Shown: positions 24,180 to 33,883 of the stretch, piece after piece | Layout of the letters: each line of letters starts with the position of its first letter | Position numbering within the stretch: the stretch's first letter is position 1 | Assembly: GCF_003946485.1 (NCBI RefSeq) | Contig: NZ_RHOJ01000010.1 | Location: forward strand, 27,832-91,831 | Direction: 5' to 3' | Length of the DNA stretch: 64,000 bases | Origin: Lacticaseibacillus jixianensis | GTDB lineage: Bacteria; Bacillota; Bacilli; Lactobacillales; Lactobacillaceae | Notes under the pieces: model-generated | Seen by the model: only the letters and a program-made list of their open reading frames with translations | What the model was told of the DNA's origin: nothing | The model's database searches: none | Position numbers and translations under genes: made by a program

Positions 24180-25520
24180 ATGCCGTCTCTATTTGATCAG
24201 AATTCTGCCCAGACGCAGCCGCTGGCCAGCCGCATGCGGCCGACCACGCTCGCCGAGTTTGTCGGGCAGACGCATTTGATCGGCAAGGATAAGGTCCTCG
24301 CCAAGCTGATTGAGAACGACGAGATCCCCTCGATGATTTTCTGGGGTCCGCCCGGGGTGGGTAAGACGACCCTGGCGCAGATCATTGCTCGCCAGACCAA
24401 GTCGCAGTTCGTGACCTTTTCCGCCGTCACGGCCGGGATCAAGGAGATCAAGCAGGTGATGGAAGAGGCGGAGCAGAACCGCGCGCTCGGGCAGAAAACC
24501 ATTGTCTTCGTCGACGAAATTCACCGCTTCAACAAGGCGCAGCAGGACGCCTTTTTGCCGTACGTTGAGCGCGGCTCGATCACGCTGATCGGGGCCACCA
24601 CCGAGAACCCGTCGTTTGAGGTCAACGCCGCGCTGCTGTCGCGCACCCGGGTGTTCGTCCTCAAGCAGCTGACGGCCAAGGACCTGGTGGCGCTGCTGCA
24701 GCGGGCACTCAAGGACCCACGCGGCTACGGCCTGCAGGACGTGAAGGTCGCCGGGAAGCTGCTGGACATGATCGCCGATTTTGCCAACGGGGATGCGCGC
24801 ATTGCGCTGAACACGCTGGAAATGGCGGTCACCAATGCGGAGGGTCAGCCAGGCGCGCCCATCACGGTCACCAAGGCCGCGGTGGCGCAGCTCTTGACCA
24901 AAAAGGCGCTGCTCTACGACAAAAACGGTGAGGAGCACTACAACCTGATCTCCGCGCTGCACAAGTCGATGCGCAACTCCGACGTTGACGCGGCCGTCTA
25001 CTGGCTGGCCCGCATGCTGGAGGCCGGCGAGGACCCGCTGTACATCGCGCGGCGCCTGGTGCGGTTTGCCTCCGAGGACATTGGGATGGCGGACTCGCGG
25101 GCGCTGGAGATCTGCACGAGCGTGTTTCAGGCCTGCCAGTTCATCGGCATGCCGGAGTGCTCGGTTCACCTCACCCACGCGGTGGTGTACCTGAGCCTGG
25201 CCCCGAAGAGCAACGCCCTGTACACCGCCTACGAGGCCGCCAAAAAGGATGCGACCGAGACGCTGGCCGAGCCGGTGCCGCTGCAAATTCGCAACGGCGT
25301 CACGGACCTGATGCAAGACCTTGGTTACGGCAAAAATTACCAGTACGCGCACGATAACCCGGATAAGTTGACCACGATGCAGACAATGCCGGATAATTTA
25401 GTTGGTAAACAGTACTACCGGCCCACCGCGCAGGGCAGCGAGGCCAAGGTGCAGCGCCGGCTGGAACAGATCAAGACGTGGCACCGCCAGCACGACCCTG
25501 AGCAGAAAAAGGAGAAATAG
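24180..25520 (+). CDS. rarA: Replication-associated recombination protein A (RarA/MgsA)
   Basis: 446 residues. An AAA+ clamp-loader-like ATPase: PLASRMRPTTLAEFVGQ, Walker A WGPPGVGKTTLAQ (~53), Walker B IVFVDEIHRFNKAQQDAFLP (~108) and sensor 1 LIGATTENPSFEVNAALLSR. The C-terminal tetramerisation half follows. It acts at stalled replication forks together with SSB. GAAGGTGG precedes ATG 24180, with a TATCAT -10 nearby. ackA follows after 40 bp with its own -10-like TACAAT. Confidence 0.95.
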   Translation: MPSLFDQNSAQTQPLASRMRPTTLAEFVGQTHLIGKDKVLAKLIENDEIPSMIFWGPPGVGKTTLAQIIARQTKSQFVTFSAVTAGIKEIKQVMEEAEQNRALGQKTIVFVDEIHRFNKAQQDAFLPYVERGSITLIGATTENPSFEVNAALLSRTRVFVLKQLTAKDLVALLQRALKDPRGYGLQDVKVAGKLLDMIADFANGDARIALNTLEMAVTNAEGQPGAPITVTKAAVAQLLTKKALLYDKNGEEHYNLISALHKSMRNSDVDAAVYWLARMLEAGEDPLYIARRLVRFASEDIGMADSRALEICTSVFQACQFIGMPECSVHLTHAVVYLSLAPKSNALYTAYEAAKKDATETLAEPVPLQIRNGVTDLMQDLGYGKNYQYAHDNPDKLTTMQTMPDNLVGKQYYRPTAQGSEAKVQRRLEQIKTWHRQHDPEQKKEK

Positions 25521-25560
25521 GCTACAATGTAACCGTACACAATAGATGGGAGCTGAGAAC

Positions 25561-26754
25561 ATGGTCAAAATACTCGCAGTCAACGCAGGCAGTTCGACGT
25601 TGAAGTGGAAGTTGTTTGAGATGCCGGCGGAACAAATGCTGGCCGACGGGCTGATCGATCGCCTCGGCCAGGCTGAGTCCAGCGTCAAGATCAAGTATGG
25701 CGACCAGGTTTATCGCTCCGGACACGCGATCCGCAACTACCACGAGGCGGTGGCCGACGTGATGACCGAGCTCAAGGACCTTGGGCTGGTGACGCACCTG
25801 CACGAGATCGTCGGCGTTGGGCACCGGGTCGTGGCCGGCGGCGAGGAATTCAGCGAGTCGGTGGTGATCGACCCGCAGGTGCTCCAGGACATTCGCGCCT
25901 TGAAGGACTACGCGCCGCTGCACAATCCGGTCGAGGCCGAGTACATCGACGTTTTTTGCAAAATGATGCCGTGGGCGACGCAGGTGGCGGTGTTTGACAC
26001 CGCGTTTCACCAGACGATGCCGGCGGAGAATTTTCTCTACAGCATTCCGCACCAGTACTACGAGCAGTACGGCGCGCGCAAGTACGGGGCGCACGGGACC
26101 AGTGTGCGCTACGTCTCCCAGCGCGCCGCGGAATTCCTGGGCCAGCCGCTGGCGCAGCTGAAAATGGTCGTCATGCACCTGGGCTCCGGGTCCAGTGTGA
26201 CGGCGGTGCAAAACGGGCAGTCCGTTGACACCTCGATGGGCTTCACCCCGGTGGCGGGGGTGACCATGGGGACGCGCAGCGGCGACATCGACCCGTCGCT
26301 GTTGCAGTACTTGATGCGCAAGCTGAAGCTCACCAATTTTGACGACATCATCACGATGCTCAATCAGCGCTCCGGCCTGCTGGGCATCTCCGAACTCTCG
26401 GCCGACCAGCGCGACCTGGAGGCCATCGAGGACGACGACCCGTTGGCCAAGCTGGCGCTGGATATCTACGCCAACCGCGTGGCCAAGTACGTCGGCAGTT
26501 ACGCCGCTTTGATGAACGGCGTTGACGTGCTGGTGTTCACCGCGGGTGTCGGCGAAAATGCGGGGGAGATGCGCGCCCGCATTATGGCGCACCTGCAGTT
26601 TCTCGGCGCCACCATCGACGCGGAGAAGAATCAGGCGCGCGGCAAGGAAGTCAATGTGTCTGCGCCGGACGCGACCGTGCAGACGCTGGTCATCCCGACC
26701 AACGAGGAGCTGATGATCGTCCGCGACGTGCAGGACCGGCTGCCACAAGCGTAA
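25561..26754 (+). CDS. ackA: Acetate kinase
   Basis: 397 residues, the family length. Motifs: VNAGSSTLKWKLFEMP (N-terminal phosphate loop), GVGHRVVAGGEEF, FDTAFHQTMP, YGAHGTSVRYVS, HLGSGSSV and FTAGVGENAGEMRA. It converts acetyl phosphate and ADP to acetate and ATP, harvesting energy from the phosphoketolase encoded just downstream (xfp). Start ATG 25561 follows GGGAGC; ATG 25546 precedes that site and is unlikely. A strong terminator follows. Confidence 0.97.
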   Translation: MVKILAVNAGSSTLKWKLFEMPAEQMLADGLIDRLGQAESSVKIKYGDQVYRSGHAIRNYHEAVADVMTELKDLGLVTHLHEIVGVGHRVVAGGEEFSESVVIDPQVLQDIRALKDYAPLHNPVEAEYIDVFCKMMPWATQVAVFDTAFHQTMPAENFLYSIPHQYYEQYGARKYGAHGTSVRYVSQRAAEFLGQPLAQLKMVVMHLGSGSSVTAVQNGQSVDTSMGFTPVAGVTMGTRSGDIDPSLLQYLMRKLKLTNFDDIITMLNQRSGLLGISELSADQRDLEAIEDDDPLAKLALDIYANRVAKYVGSYAALMNGVDVLVFTAGVGENAGEMRARIMAHLQFLGATIDAEKNQARGKEVNVSAPDATVQTLVIPTNEELMIVRDVQDRLPQA

Positions 26755-26760
26755 TATGAC

Positions 26761-26808
26761 AAAAATCAGGACTGGCCACGGTGGGGGCAGTCCTGATTTT
26801 TCTTTTTC
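26761..26808. terminator. Bidirectional terminator after ackA
   Basis: AAAAATCAGGACTG / CAGTCCTGATTTTTCTTTTT, shared with the convergent small membrane gene. Confidence 0.9.
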
Positions 26809-26817
26809 AGACTAAAT

Positions 26818-26982
26818 TTAAAACCGCAGCCGCCCGTGCGGTGCCTGCCGGTCGACGGCCACGGCGACCCCCATCAAGACGATGATGGCGATGGCTGGCA
26901 AAATCGCCCCAATCGTGACCAGCGCAATCAGTGCCAAGACCGCGATCGCAATGATGACCCCATCGAACCATGGTGATTTCAT
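26818..26982 (-). CDS. Small membrane protein, unknown function (54 aa)
   Basis: 54 residues: a short KSPWFDG start, then one long or two short hydrophobic segments (VIIAIAVLALIALVTIGAIL and AIAIIVLMGVAVAVD), and a basic tail APHGRLRF. The type is common in lactobacilli with no role known. Start ATG 26982 has AGGAGG 8 nt upstream; the upstream ATG 27015 does not. Confidence 0.65.
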   Translation of the reverse strand: MKSPWFDGVIIAIAVLALIALVTIGAILPAIAIIVLMGVAVAVDRQAPHGRLRF

Positions 26983-27156
26983 TTGTAAGCCTCCTAATGA
27001 AAAACCTTGCTTCATGCTCAGTTTAGCACCTTTGCCGCGGCGGGGAGCGGCTTTTTAAGCCGGCTGCGGCGAGTCAAATTGTTCGGCGCCGGCCATCTTC
27101 GGGCGTACAATCTGGGTGATTAGCAGCAGCCTTAGACACGGAAAGCAGGGAGCAAG

Positions 27157-29520
27157 ATGACGACGATCGACTATGATTCACCCACCTATTTTGATCTCAT
27201 GACGCGCTACTGGCAGGCGGCCAACTACCTTTCCGTCGGCCAGCTCTATCTGAAGGATAACCCGCTGCTTAGGCGCAAACTGGTGGCCAGCGACGTGAAG
27301 TTCAATCCGCTGGGCCACTGGGGCACGATCGCCGGGCAGAATTTCATCTACACGCACCTCAACCGCCTGATCAACAAGTACGACCTGAACATGTTCTACA
27401 TTGAAGGCCCCGGTCACGGTGGTCAGGTCATGATCTCGAACGCCTACCTCGATGGCACCTACACCGAGACGTACCCGCACATCACCCAGCACGAAAAGGG
27501 CATGAAGATCCTCTTCAAGCGCTTCTCCTTCCCCGGTGGGGCGGCGAGTCACGCCAACGCGCAGATCCCCGGCTCCATTCACGAAGGCGGCGAGCTCGGT
27601 TATTCGTTGAGCCACGCCACCGGGGCGATCCTCGACAACCCTGATGTCATCGCAGCCACGGTCATTGGCGACGGCGAAAGCGAAACCGGCCCGCTTGCGG
27701 CCTCCTGGTTCTCCAACACCTTCATCAACCCGATCACCGATGGCGCGGTTTTGCCGATCGTCGACATGAACGGGTACAAGATCTCGAACCCGACGATCCT
27801 GGCCCGCAAGTCTGATGATGACCTGCGCCAGTACTACGCCGGGATGGGCTGGGAGCCGTACTTTGTTGAAGGCGACGACGCAGCCCAGCTGAATCCGGTG
27901 ATGGCCAAGACGCTGGACACGATGATCGAGAAAATTCGCGCCATCCAGCAGCAGGCCCGCACCAGCGGCGACAGCGGCATGCCGCACTGGCCGGTGCTGA
28001 TCCTGCGCACGCCGAAGGGCTGGACCGGCCCGAAGGAGTGGGACGGCAACAAGGTCGAAGGCTCGTTTCGCGCCCACCAGATCCCCATCCCGGTCTCCCG
28101 CGACCACATGGAACACGCCGATGCCCTAACGAGCTGGCTGCAGTCGTACCATCCGGAGACCCTGTTCGACGCGCATGGCACGCTTTTGCCGGAACTAAAG
28201 GCGCTGACGCCGACCGGCCCCAAGCGCATGGCGGCCAACCCCATCACTAACGCCGGGGATCAGACGCCGCTGGTGCTGCCGGACTACCGCCAGTACGCGC
28301 TGAAGATCACGGCGCCGGGGCAGGACACGCGCCAGGACATGATCATTTGGTCCGAGTACCTGCGCGACGTGATCCGCCTGAATTTGCACAACTTCCGCGT
28401 GTTTGGGCCAGACGAGACGATGTCCAACCGCCTGTTCGGACTGTTTGACGCGACCGGCCGTCAGTGGGAGGAGGCCATTACCACCAGCGGCTACGACGAG
28501 GACATGGCGGCCGCCGGGCGGATCATCGACTCCCAGCTGTCCGAACACCAGGCCGAAGGGTTTCTCGAGGGCTACACCCTCACCGGGCGCCACGGCGTGT
28601 TCACGTCCTACGAGGCGTTCTTGCGCGTGGCGGACTCGATGCTGACGCAGTACTTCAAGTGGTTGCGGGAGGCGGCCGAGCAGCCGTGGCACCGCCCGTA
28701 CCCGGGGCTGACGGTGGTGTCGACCTCGACGTCCTTCCAGCAGGACCACAACGGCTATACCCACATGGACCCCGGCGTCTTGACCCACCTTGCCGAGAAA
28801 AAGGGGGCCTTCATCCGCGAGTACCTACCAGCCGACGCCAACTCGCTATTGGCGATCTCCCCGGCGGTGTTTGCCAGTGAGAACACCCTGAACCTGCTGG
28901 TCACCTCCAAGCAGCCGCGGCCGCAGTTTTACACGATCGAGGAGGCAACGGTGCTGGCCCAAACCGGCCTGAAGCGCATCGACTGGGCCTCGACGGACGA
29001 CGGGGTGGCCCCTGATGTGGTGCTGGCCGCTGCCGGCACCGAGCCGAACCTGGAGAGCCTGGCCGCCATCGATTTGCTGCACGAGCAGTTTCCCGACTTA
29101 AAGATCCGCTTCATCAACGTGCTGGACCTGTTGAAGCTCAAGAAAGACGATCCGCGCGGGCTGAGCGATGAGGAGTTTGACGGCTACTTCACCGCGGATA
29201 AGCCGGTCTTCTTCCAGTTCCACGGTTATGAAGATCTGATCCGGGCCATCTTCTTTGACCGCCACAACCACCACCTCTTCGTGCACGGCTTCCGTGAAGA
29301 AGGGGCGATCACCACGCCGTTTGACATGCGCGTGATCAACCAGCTTGACCGCTTTCACCTCGCCAAGGACGTGATCCAGCACGTGCCGGGCTTTGCGGCC
29401 CGCAGCGGGGCGTTTGCCCAGCTGATGACTGACACCTTGCAGCGGCACTACGATTACATTCGCGAAACCGGCGAAGATCTGCCGGAAGTGCGCGACTGGG
29501 TCTGGGCGCCGCTTAAGTGA
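27157..29520 (+). CDS. xfp: Xylulose-5-phosphate / fructose-6-phosphate phosphoketolase
   Basis: 787 residues, the usual size. The thiamine-diphosphate enzyme core is visible: [58 protein letters not shown] (both phosphoketolase signatures) and [11 protein letters not shown]. Then [21 protein letters not shown] and the C-terminal [14 protein letters not shown] follow. It splits xylulose-5-P into acetyl-P and glyceraldehyde-3-P, the key step of heterolactic or pentose metabolism, and ackA just upstream uses the acetyl-P. GCAGGGAG precedes ATG 27157; a TACAAT -10 lies at 27106-27111. Confidence 0.97.
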   Translation: MTTIDYDSPTYFDLMTRYWQAANYLSVGQLYLKDNPLLRRKLVASDVKFNPLGHWGTIAGQNFIYTHLNRLINKYDLNMFYIEGPGHGGQVMISNAYLDGTYTETYPHITQHEKGMKILFKRFSFPGGAASHANAQIPGSIHEGGELGYSLSHATGAILDNPDVIAATVIGDGESETGPLAASWFSNTFINPITDGAVLPIVDMNGYKISNPTILARKSDDDLRQYYAGMGWEPYFVEGDDAAQLNPVMAKTLDTMIEKIRAIQQQARTSGDSGMPHWPVLILRTPKGWTGPKEWDGNKVEGSFRAHQIPIPVSRDHMEHADALTSWLQSYHPETLFDAHGTLLPELKALTPTGPKRMAANPITNAGDQTPLVLPDYRQYALKITAPGQDTRQDMIIWSEYLRDVIRLNLHNFRVFGPDETMSNRLFGLFDATGRQWEEAITTSGYDEDMAAAGRIIDSQLSEHQAEGFLEGYTLTGRHGVFTSYEAFLRVADSMLTQYFKWLREAAEQPWHRPYPGLTVVSTSTSFQQDHNGYTHMDPGVLTHLAEKKGAFIREYLPADANSLLAISPAVFASENTLNLLVTSKQPRPQFYTIEEATVLAQTGLKRIDWASTDDGVAPDVVLAAAGTEPNLESLAAIDLLHEQFPDLKIRFINVLDLLKLKKDDPRGLSDEEFDGYFTADKPVFFQFHGYEDLIRAIFFDRHNHHLFVHGFREEGAITTPFDMRVINQLDRFHLAKDVIQHVPGFAARSGAFAQLMTDTLQRHYDYIRETGEDLPEVRDWVWAPLK

Positions 29521-29609
29521 GCGCGCGGCAAATTGTTTGCCAGGCGGGCGTGCACCTTGCTATGGTTAACATGGAGCCCGCAAGCGGGCCGGAAAAGGGG
29601 GAACCATTC

Positions 29610-30752
29610 ATGGCAACAGACACTCAGCTTTCTTTGCAAGATTTCCTCAGCAGCGCGGACCAAGGACCCTTTGTCTCCTTGTACCTGCCGCTGGAAGCCG
29701 ACCGCACGGTGGAGCAGACGCGCCTCACCCTGCGGCACCTGGTCGCGCACGCCAAGGACGTGATGGCCGAAACGCACCCTGACACGGATTTTGCCCCGTA
29801 CGAGGCCAGCTTGAAGCAGGCGGCGGGTGATCAGCCGCTCATCAACCTGACGGGCCAAGGCGCCGCCCTGCTCAGCAGCGGCCCCGCCGCCATCGCCCTG
29901 AGCCTTGAGTATGCGGTGAGTCCCACGGCAATGGCAACGGCGCGGCCGCAGCTGCTGCCGCTGGTGCTTGATGCCCAGCGCCAGTTCGATTTTGACTTGC
30001 TGCTGCTTCAGCGCGATAAGATCAGCTTGGCCCAGAACTTCGGTGACACGCTGACGATGGTGGAACTGCCGGAAGCGGCGCCCACCACCCTGCTGGGGAC
30101 GCTGGGGACCGAGCGCCGCGGCGGCGCGGTGAACACGGTTAGCCAGGGACCGGGGCAGGCCTCTTACCACGGCCACGCCGACCGCGCCAGCGAGGAGGAG
30201 ATCGACCACCGGCGCTACTACCAGGCCGTCGACACTTACATCACCGAGCACTACTCGAACCCGGCAAAGCGCAGGTTGATCCTGTTTGGGCTCCCGGAGA
30301 ACATTGCCGTTTTCCGGGAGGTCAGTCGCAACGCGCACCTCAGCGGGTCCATGCAAGTCGAGCAAAATCCCGGCGGCCTGAGCCTGGACGCCATCGATTT
30401 GGCGCTTGATGAACTGCGGCAGGGGTACGCGGCGCGCCAAGCCGATGCGACGCTGACGCTGCTGGACAACGCCCGGGGCAGCGGACGGTACGTGGAGGAC
30501 CTGGGCGGGATCATCCAGGCCGTGCAGCAGCGGGCCGTTGAAACCTTGGTGCTGCGCCAGGGTGCGCGGATCCGCGGCGTGCTGACAGGCGCCCAGCTCG
30601 AAACGGGCACCGCGGCGGCCGAGCACAATAACCTGCTCAACGACTTGGCGGCACTGACCCTGGCGCAAGGGGGGCAGGTCCGCGTCCTGCCCGAAGAGCT
30701 GACGCGCCAGCGGGTCATGGCGGTGCGGCGCTACCGCAAATCAGGGGATTGA
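29610..30752 (+). CDS. baeRF-family protein (archaeo-eukaryotic release-factor-like)
   Basis: 380 residues. The pattern FVSLYLPLEADRTVEQTRLTLRHLV at the N terminus, the central LLLLQRDKISLAQ and a C-terminal ring ending ALTLAQGGQVRVLPEELT fit the bacterial eRF1-related families (baeRF). In these, a middle peptidyl-tRNA-hydrolase-like domain precedes a C-terminal L7Ae-like domain. Members are thought to act in translation stress or ribosome rescue, without firm function. Start ATG 29610 follows AAAAGGGGG; the reading upstream overlaps the xfp stop. A terminator follows. Confidence 0.68.
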   Translation: MATDTQLSLQDFLSSADQGPFVSLYLPLEADRTVEQTRLTLRHLVAHAKDVMAETHPDTDFAPYEASLKQAAGDQPLINLTGQGAALLSSGPAAIALSLEYAVSPTAMATARPQLLPLVLDAQRQFDFDLLLLQRDKISLAQNFGDTLTMVELPEAAPTTLLGTLGTERRGGAVNTVSQGPGQASYHGHADRASEEEIDHRRYYQAVDTYITEHYSNPAKRRLILFGLPENIAVFREVSRNAHLSGSMQVEQNPGGLSLDAIDLALDELRQGYAARQADATLTLLDNARGSGRYVEDLGGIIQAVQQRAVETLVLRQGARIRGVLTGAQLETGTAAAEHNNLLNDLAALTLAQGGQVRVLPEELTRQRVMAVRRYRKSGD

Positions 30753-30770
30753 CTAATGGACTAGCCGGCA

Positions 30771-30801
30771 AAGGCCTGGACGATGGCGTCCAGGCTTTTT
30801 T
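30771..30801 (+). terminator. Terminator after the baeRF gene
   Basis: AGGCCTGGACG / CGTCCAGGCTTTTTT with a short loop. Confidence 0.88.
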
Positions 30802-30860
30802 AAATTGGAAAAGTTCTAATTGCAACTCTTTAAAGAGTCTCGTACGATTGAGGAGGCGAG

Positions 30861-31622
30861 GTGATAAAGGTGAAAATAGTGGGGCTGTACGGCGGTCAGG
30901 ACCCGAATGGGCTGACGGCCGCGTATTTGAAGGCGGTGCTGGCAGGGGCCGGCGCGGACACCGAATTTGTCGACCTGAATCAATACGTGCTGAAGCCCGA
31001 TCGGCCGGGGCAAGCCAATCTGGGGCTGGACGAGCTGGAAGCAAAGCTCGCCGCGGCCGACGTGTGGGTGCTGGGCAGCCCGACGTACTTTGGCACCGTG
31101 GCCGGGCAGTTCAAGCAGTTTTTTGACTGCTTCCGCCATCGGATGGTGCGCATGACGCAAGGCGGTGACACGCTGCCTGGTAAGTACAAGGACAAGCACT
31201 ACGTCAGCGTCTCGAGCTGTTTTGCCAGCGCCTTAGACAACACGTTCACGCACCAAACCGATGCGACGTTCACGATGATCGATAAGGCGATGAGCGCGGC
31301 GGGCATCTACAAGGTCGCGGAGCTCGTGCTGCCCGGAACTTGGGGGATGACGGCCGTGCCCCCCAAGAAGCTGGCGCAGGCCAAGGCCGTTGGGGCGAAG
31401 CTCGCTGCCAAGAAGCGAAAGGATGATGAAACGGTGAAACGCTACGTTCTGCTGTTGGGCATGATTGCGGTCATGGCGCTGGCCACGATGGGCATTCAGC
31501 AGCTGCTGCCATGGAGCACCAGCGGTTTTTGGCCGCGCTACCTCAGCTTTGTGGTGATCTTCTTCGTGCTGCTGGCCAGCATTTTGCACTACATGACCTT
31601 TGTGCGCCACCACCGGCGGTAA
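30861..31622 (+). CDS. NADPH-dependent FMN reductase-like flavoprotein with C-terminal membrane tail
   Basis: 253 residues. Residues 1-~190 are flavodoxin-fold: KIVGLYGGQDPNGLTAAYLKAVL, DVWVLGSPTYFGTVAGQFKQFFDCF (the flavin-binding S/T-P-x-Y-x-G motif), and a C-terminal helix. After a basic linker (KLAAKKRKDDETVKRY) come two membrane helices (LLLGMIAVMALATMGIQQLL and YLSFVVIFFVLLASILHYMTF). The fusion would tether a quinone/flavin reductase to the membrane inner face. Start may be GTG 30861 or GTG 30870; GGAGG lies 4 or 13 nt upstream respectively. Confidence 0.75.
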   Translation: MIKVKIVGLYGGQDPNGLTAAYLKAVLAGAGADTEFVDLNQYVLKPDRPGQANLGLDELEAKLAAADVWVLGSPTYFGTVAGQFKQFFDCFRHRMVRMTQGGDTLPGKYKDKHYVSVSSCFASALDNTFTHQTDATFTMIDKAMSAAGIYKVAELVLPGTWGMTAVPPKKLAQAKAVGAKLAAKKRKDDETVKRYVLLLGMIAVMALATMGIQQLLPWSTSGFWPRYLSFVVIFFVLLASILHYMTFVRHHRR

Positions 31623-31624
31623 CC

Positions 31625-31659
31625 AAAAAGCAGGACTGGCGGTTGTCAATCCTGCTTTT
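31625..31659. terminator. Bidirectional terminator
   Basis: AAAAAGCAGGA / TCCTGCTTTT, between the flavoprotein (+) and the C26 amidotransferase (-). Confidence 0.82.
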
Positions 31660-31664
31660 CGCGG

Positions 31665-32441
31665 TTAACGGGCCGGGCTTGCCGCGGCGAGCCCCATTGG
31701 CTGGCGGTGCGCCGCCGCCCGCTGGATGAAGTCGCGATAGATGGTCAGCTGCACCGGCGCGTCCTGCCAAAGGTTCTCGGGGTGCCACTGAATGCCCAAC
31801 ACCAGGTCGTTGTCCTCGCTTTTGAACGCCTCGATCGTGCCGTCGTAGGCCTTGGCAGCCAGCCGCAAGCCGGCGCCCAGCGTGCGGCTGGCCTGGTGGT
31901 GGCGAGAGTTAACGTAGGCCGTGTCGCCGATGAGCTGCGCCAGGCGCGACTTGGGCATCAGGGAGACGTGGTGCGTCGGGTACTCGCCGGACGTGGCCTG
32001 CAGGTGGCGCAGGGCCGCCGGGTTTTGACTGGCGAGGTCCTGGTAAAGCGTGCCGCCGAACGCGACGTTTAACATGTGGCTGCCGCGACACAGCCCGAAC
32101 ATCGGCTTGCCCGCGGCGTAGGTCGCTTTGATCAAAGACAGCTCAAAGGCGTCCAGCGGCGGGTTGGTCGCCTGGAGCGCGGGCAGGGGTTCTTCACCGT
32201 ACCGGGTGGGGTCCACGTCCGGACCGCCGGGCAGGATGAGTCCGTCAAACAGCGGCAGGTAGGCCTGGATCGTTTCTGGGATCAACCGCGGATCGGTCGG
32301 GTAAGGAATCGTGATCGGCAGGCCACCGGCTTCAAGGATCGTATCCTTGAACATGGTGGGCGAAATATCGACAGTATTGGGGGTGGTGTGAACGCTGGGA
32401 TCGGCGATCACGTCGGCCACGAGGGCAATCACTGGGCGCAT
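31665..32441 (-). CDS. Gamma-glutamyl-gamma-aminobutyrate hydrolase-like amidotransferase (peptidase C26), copy 2
   Basis: 258 residues. Class I glutamine amidotransferase fold with GLILPGGPDVDPTRYGEEP, the nucleophile elbow MFGLCRGSHMLNVAFGG and the His-Glu end of the triad in GIQWHPENL. THHVSLMPKSRLAQLIGDTAYVNSRHHQ is the PuuD/C26 substrate-side stretch. Members hydrolyse gamma-glutamyl conjugates. Start ATG 32441 has AGGA about 8 nt upstream, inside the end of the previous gene. It is paired with a paralogue 4 nt upstream; the two are clearly a tandem duplication. Confidence 0.88.
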   Translation of the reverse strand: MRPVIALVADVIADPSVHTTPNTVDISPTMFKDTILEAGGLPITIPYPTDPRLIPETIQAYLPLFDGLILPGGPDVDPTRYGEEPLPALQATNPPLDAFELSLIKATYAAGKPMFGLCRGSHMLNVAFGGTLYQDLASQNPAALRHLQATSGEYPTHHVSLMPKSRLAQLIGDTAYVNSRHHQASRTLGAGLRLAAKAYDGTIEAFKSEDNDLVLGIQWHPENLWQDAPVQLTIYRDFIQRAAAHRQPMGLAAASPAR

Positions 32442-32445
32442 CGGC

Positions 32446-33207
32446 TCACTTCCTTTGATGAGTATGGTAAAACTTGGTGGCGCGCATGACGAGATCCTTG
32501 AACAGGGCCCCTTGGCGAGGGTCGCCTTCAGCGAGGTTTTCTGGGTGCCACTGCACGCCAAGCAGCTGATCGCTGGCCGTCGACTCGATGCCTTCGATCA
32601 CGCCGTCAGGGGCCGTGGCGCTGACGCGCAGGGTGCTGCCGACGTGATGGACGGCCTGGTGGTGGCGGGAATTCACGTAGGCGGTCTCCCCGATCAATTG
32701 CGCCAGTCGCGAGTCCTTGGCCATGCGGACGTGGTGCGTCGGATACTGCCCCGGCGCGGCCTGGGCGTGGCGCAGCCGGGCGGTTGGGTCGTCCGTCCCG
32801 AGGTCTTGGTAAAGGTCACCGCCGCACGCCACGTTGAGCAGCTGCATCCCGCGGCACAGGGAGAAGATCGGCAGCCCCGCCTGGATCGCCCGGCGCGTTA
32901 AGGCCAGCTCGAACCGGTCCTCTGGCAGGATCACACTGCCGAGTTTCAGCTCAGGTTCCTGGCCGTAAAGCGTGGGGTCAAGATCCGGACCGCCCGGCAG
33001 CAGCAGGCCGCAGACCACTTCCAAATCGGCTTCGATCAGCGGCTCGACTTGATCGAAGTGCTCCGGAAACGGCAGGATCAAGGGGACCCCGCCGGCATCG
33101 ATCACCGCCTGCTTGATCGCTTCCGGGACGACGCTGGCGCTTTGGGTATTGATGTACGGACTGACACCGGCCAGCTGGTCGGTGGGGATACCAATGTAGG
33201 GTCGCAT
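32446..33207 (-). CDS. Gamma-glutamyl-gamma-aminobutyrate hydrolase-like amidotransferase (peptidase C26), copy 1
   Basis: 253 residues. Same architecture as its downstream neighbour: LLLPGGPDLDPTLYGQEP, IFSLCRGMQLLNVACGGDLYQD (Cys nucleophile), THHVRMAKDSRLAQLIGETAYVNSRHHQ and GVQWHPENL. First gene of a two-gene operon. Start ATG 33207 has GAGGAGG 6 nt upstream; the reading continues to 33288 without another ribosome site. No transporter or polyamine gene is adjacent, so the physiological substrate is open. Confidence 0.88.
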   Translation of the reverse strand: MRPYIGIPTDQLAGVSPYINTQSASVVPEAIKQAVIDAGGVPLILPFPEHFDQVEPLIEADLEVVCGLLLPGGPDLDPTLYGQEPELKLGSVILPEDRFELALTRRAIQAGLPIFSLCRGMQLLNVACGGDLYQDLGTDDPTARLRHAQAAPGQYPTHHVRMAKDSRLAQLIGETAYVNSRHHQAVHHVGSTLRVSATAPDGVIEGIESTASDQLLGVQWHPENLAEGDPRQGALFKDLVMRATKFYHTHQRK

Positions 33208-33328
33208 GCAAGTCGCCTCCTCGTACTTTAAGCGTAGCGAAATGCGGTGACCTTTTGCCAGCGGGAACACTTCTGTAAATGGTGTCAAAATTAGCCATGG
33301 CTACGCGTAGTATAAGGTGTAAGGGAAA

Positions 33329-33883
33329 GTGGGTGAGGAAATGGCAACGCGCATTGATGAGCAGGCGATGATCGCCCAGCTGAAGGCGCATGATGAGGCG
33401 GCGCTGATGAGTCTGGTCACGCTGTACGGGGCGTTCATTCGCCAGGTGGTGTGGCACCAGCTGCGCACAGCGGCCGAGCGCAGCGATACCGCCGACGTCG
33501 AGAACCGGATTTTTTACAAGGTGTGGGCCAAAATCGACCAATTCGATCCGGCCAGAGGGACGTTCGAGGCGTGGCTGGGCACCATTGCCAAGCATCAGGC
33601 GCTCGACTACCAGCGCGGGCTCAAAGCCTCACTTGCCGCGCTGGACATCGACACCGTGATCCTGGCCGACCAGCCGCCGGCAGAGGAGGCCGACCTGGAG
33701 GCGCTGTTTGCCGCCTTGTCTGCGCCGGAGCGTCAGGTCTTTGAACGCTATTTTGTCCAGCAGCAGACGGTGCCGGAAATCGCGAAGGCTTTGCACATCA
33801 AGCCGAGCACCGTGTATCAGCACATTTCTCGCGGCCGTAAGAAGCTGCGCCAAGGGGGTGAGTCGGATGGCAGTCATTCTTAA
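33329..33883 (+). CDS. ECF-like RNA polymerase sigma-70 family factor
   Basis: 184 residues. Region 2 spans ~20-85 (DEAALMSLVTLYGAFIRQVVWHQL, FYKVWAKIDQFDPARGTFEAWLGTIAKHQALDYQRG) and region 4 ~125-178 (LEALFAALSAPERQVFERYF, TVPEIAKALHIKPSTVYQHISRGRKKLRQ). Two-domain layout without region 3 is typical of ECF sigma factors. Start GTG 33329 or ATG 33341; neither has an ideal ribosome site. TATAAG 15 bp upstream could be its -10. The next gene overlaps its 3' end by 17 nt and encodes a membrane protein that may control it. Confidence 0.85.
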   Translation: MGEEMATRIDEQAMIAQLKAHDEAALMSLVTLYGAFIRQVVWHQLRTAAERSDTADVENRIFYKVWAKIDQFDPARGTFEAWLGTIAKHQALDYQRGLKASLAALDIDTVILADQPPAEEADLEALFAALSAPERQVFERYFVQQQTVPEIAKALHIKPSTVYQHISRGRKKLRQGGESDGSHS

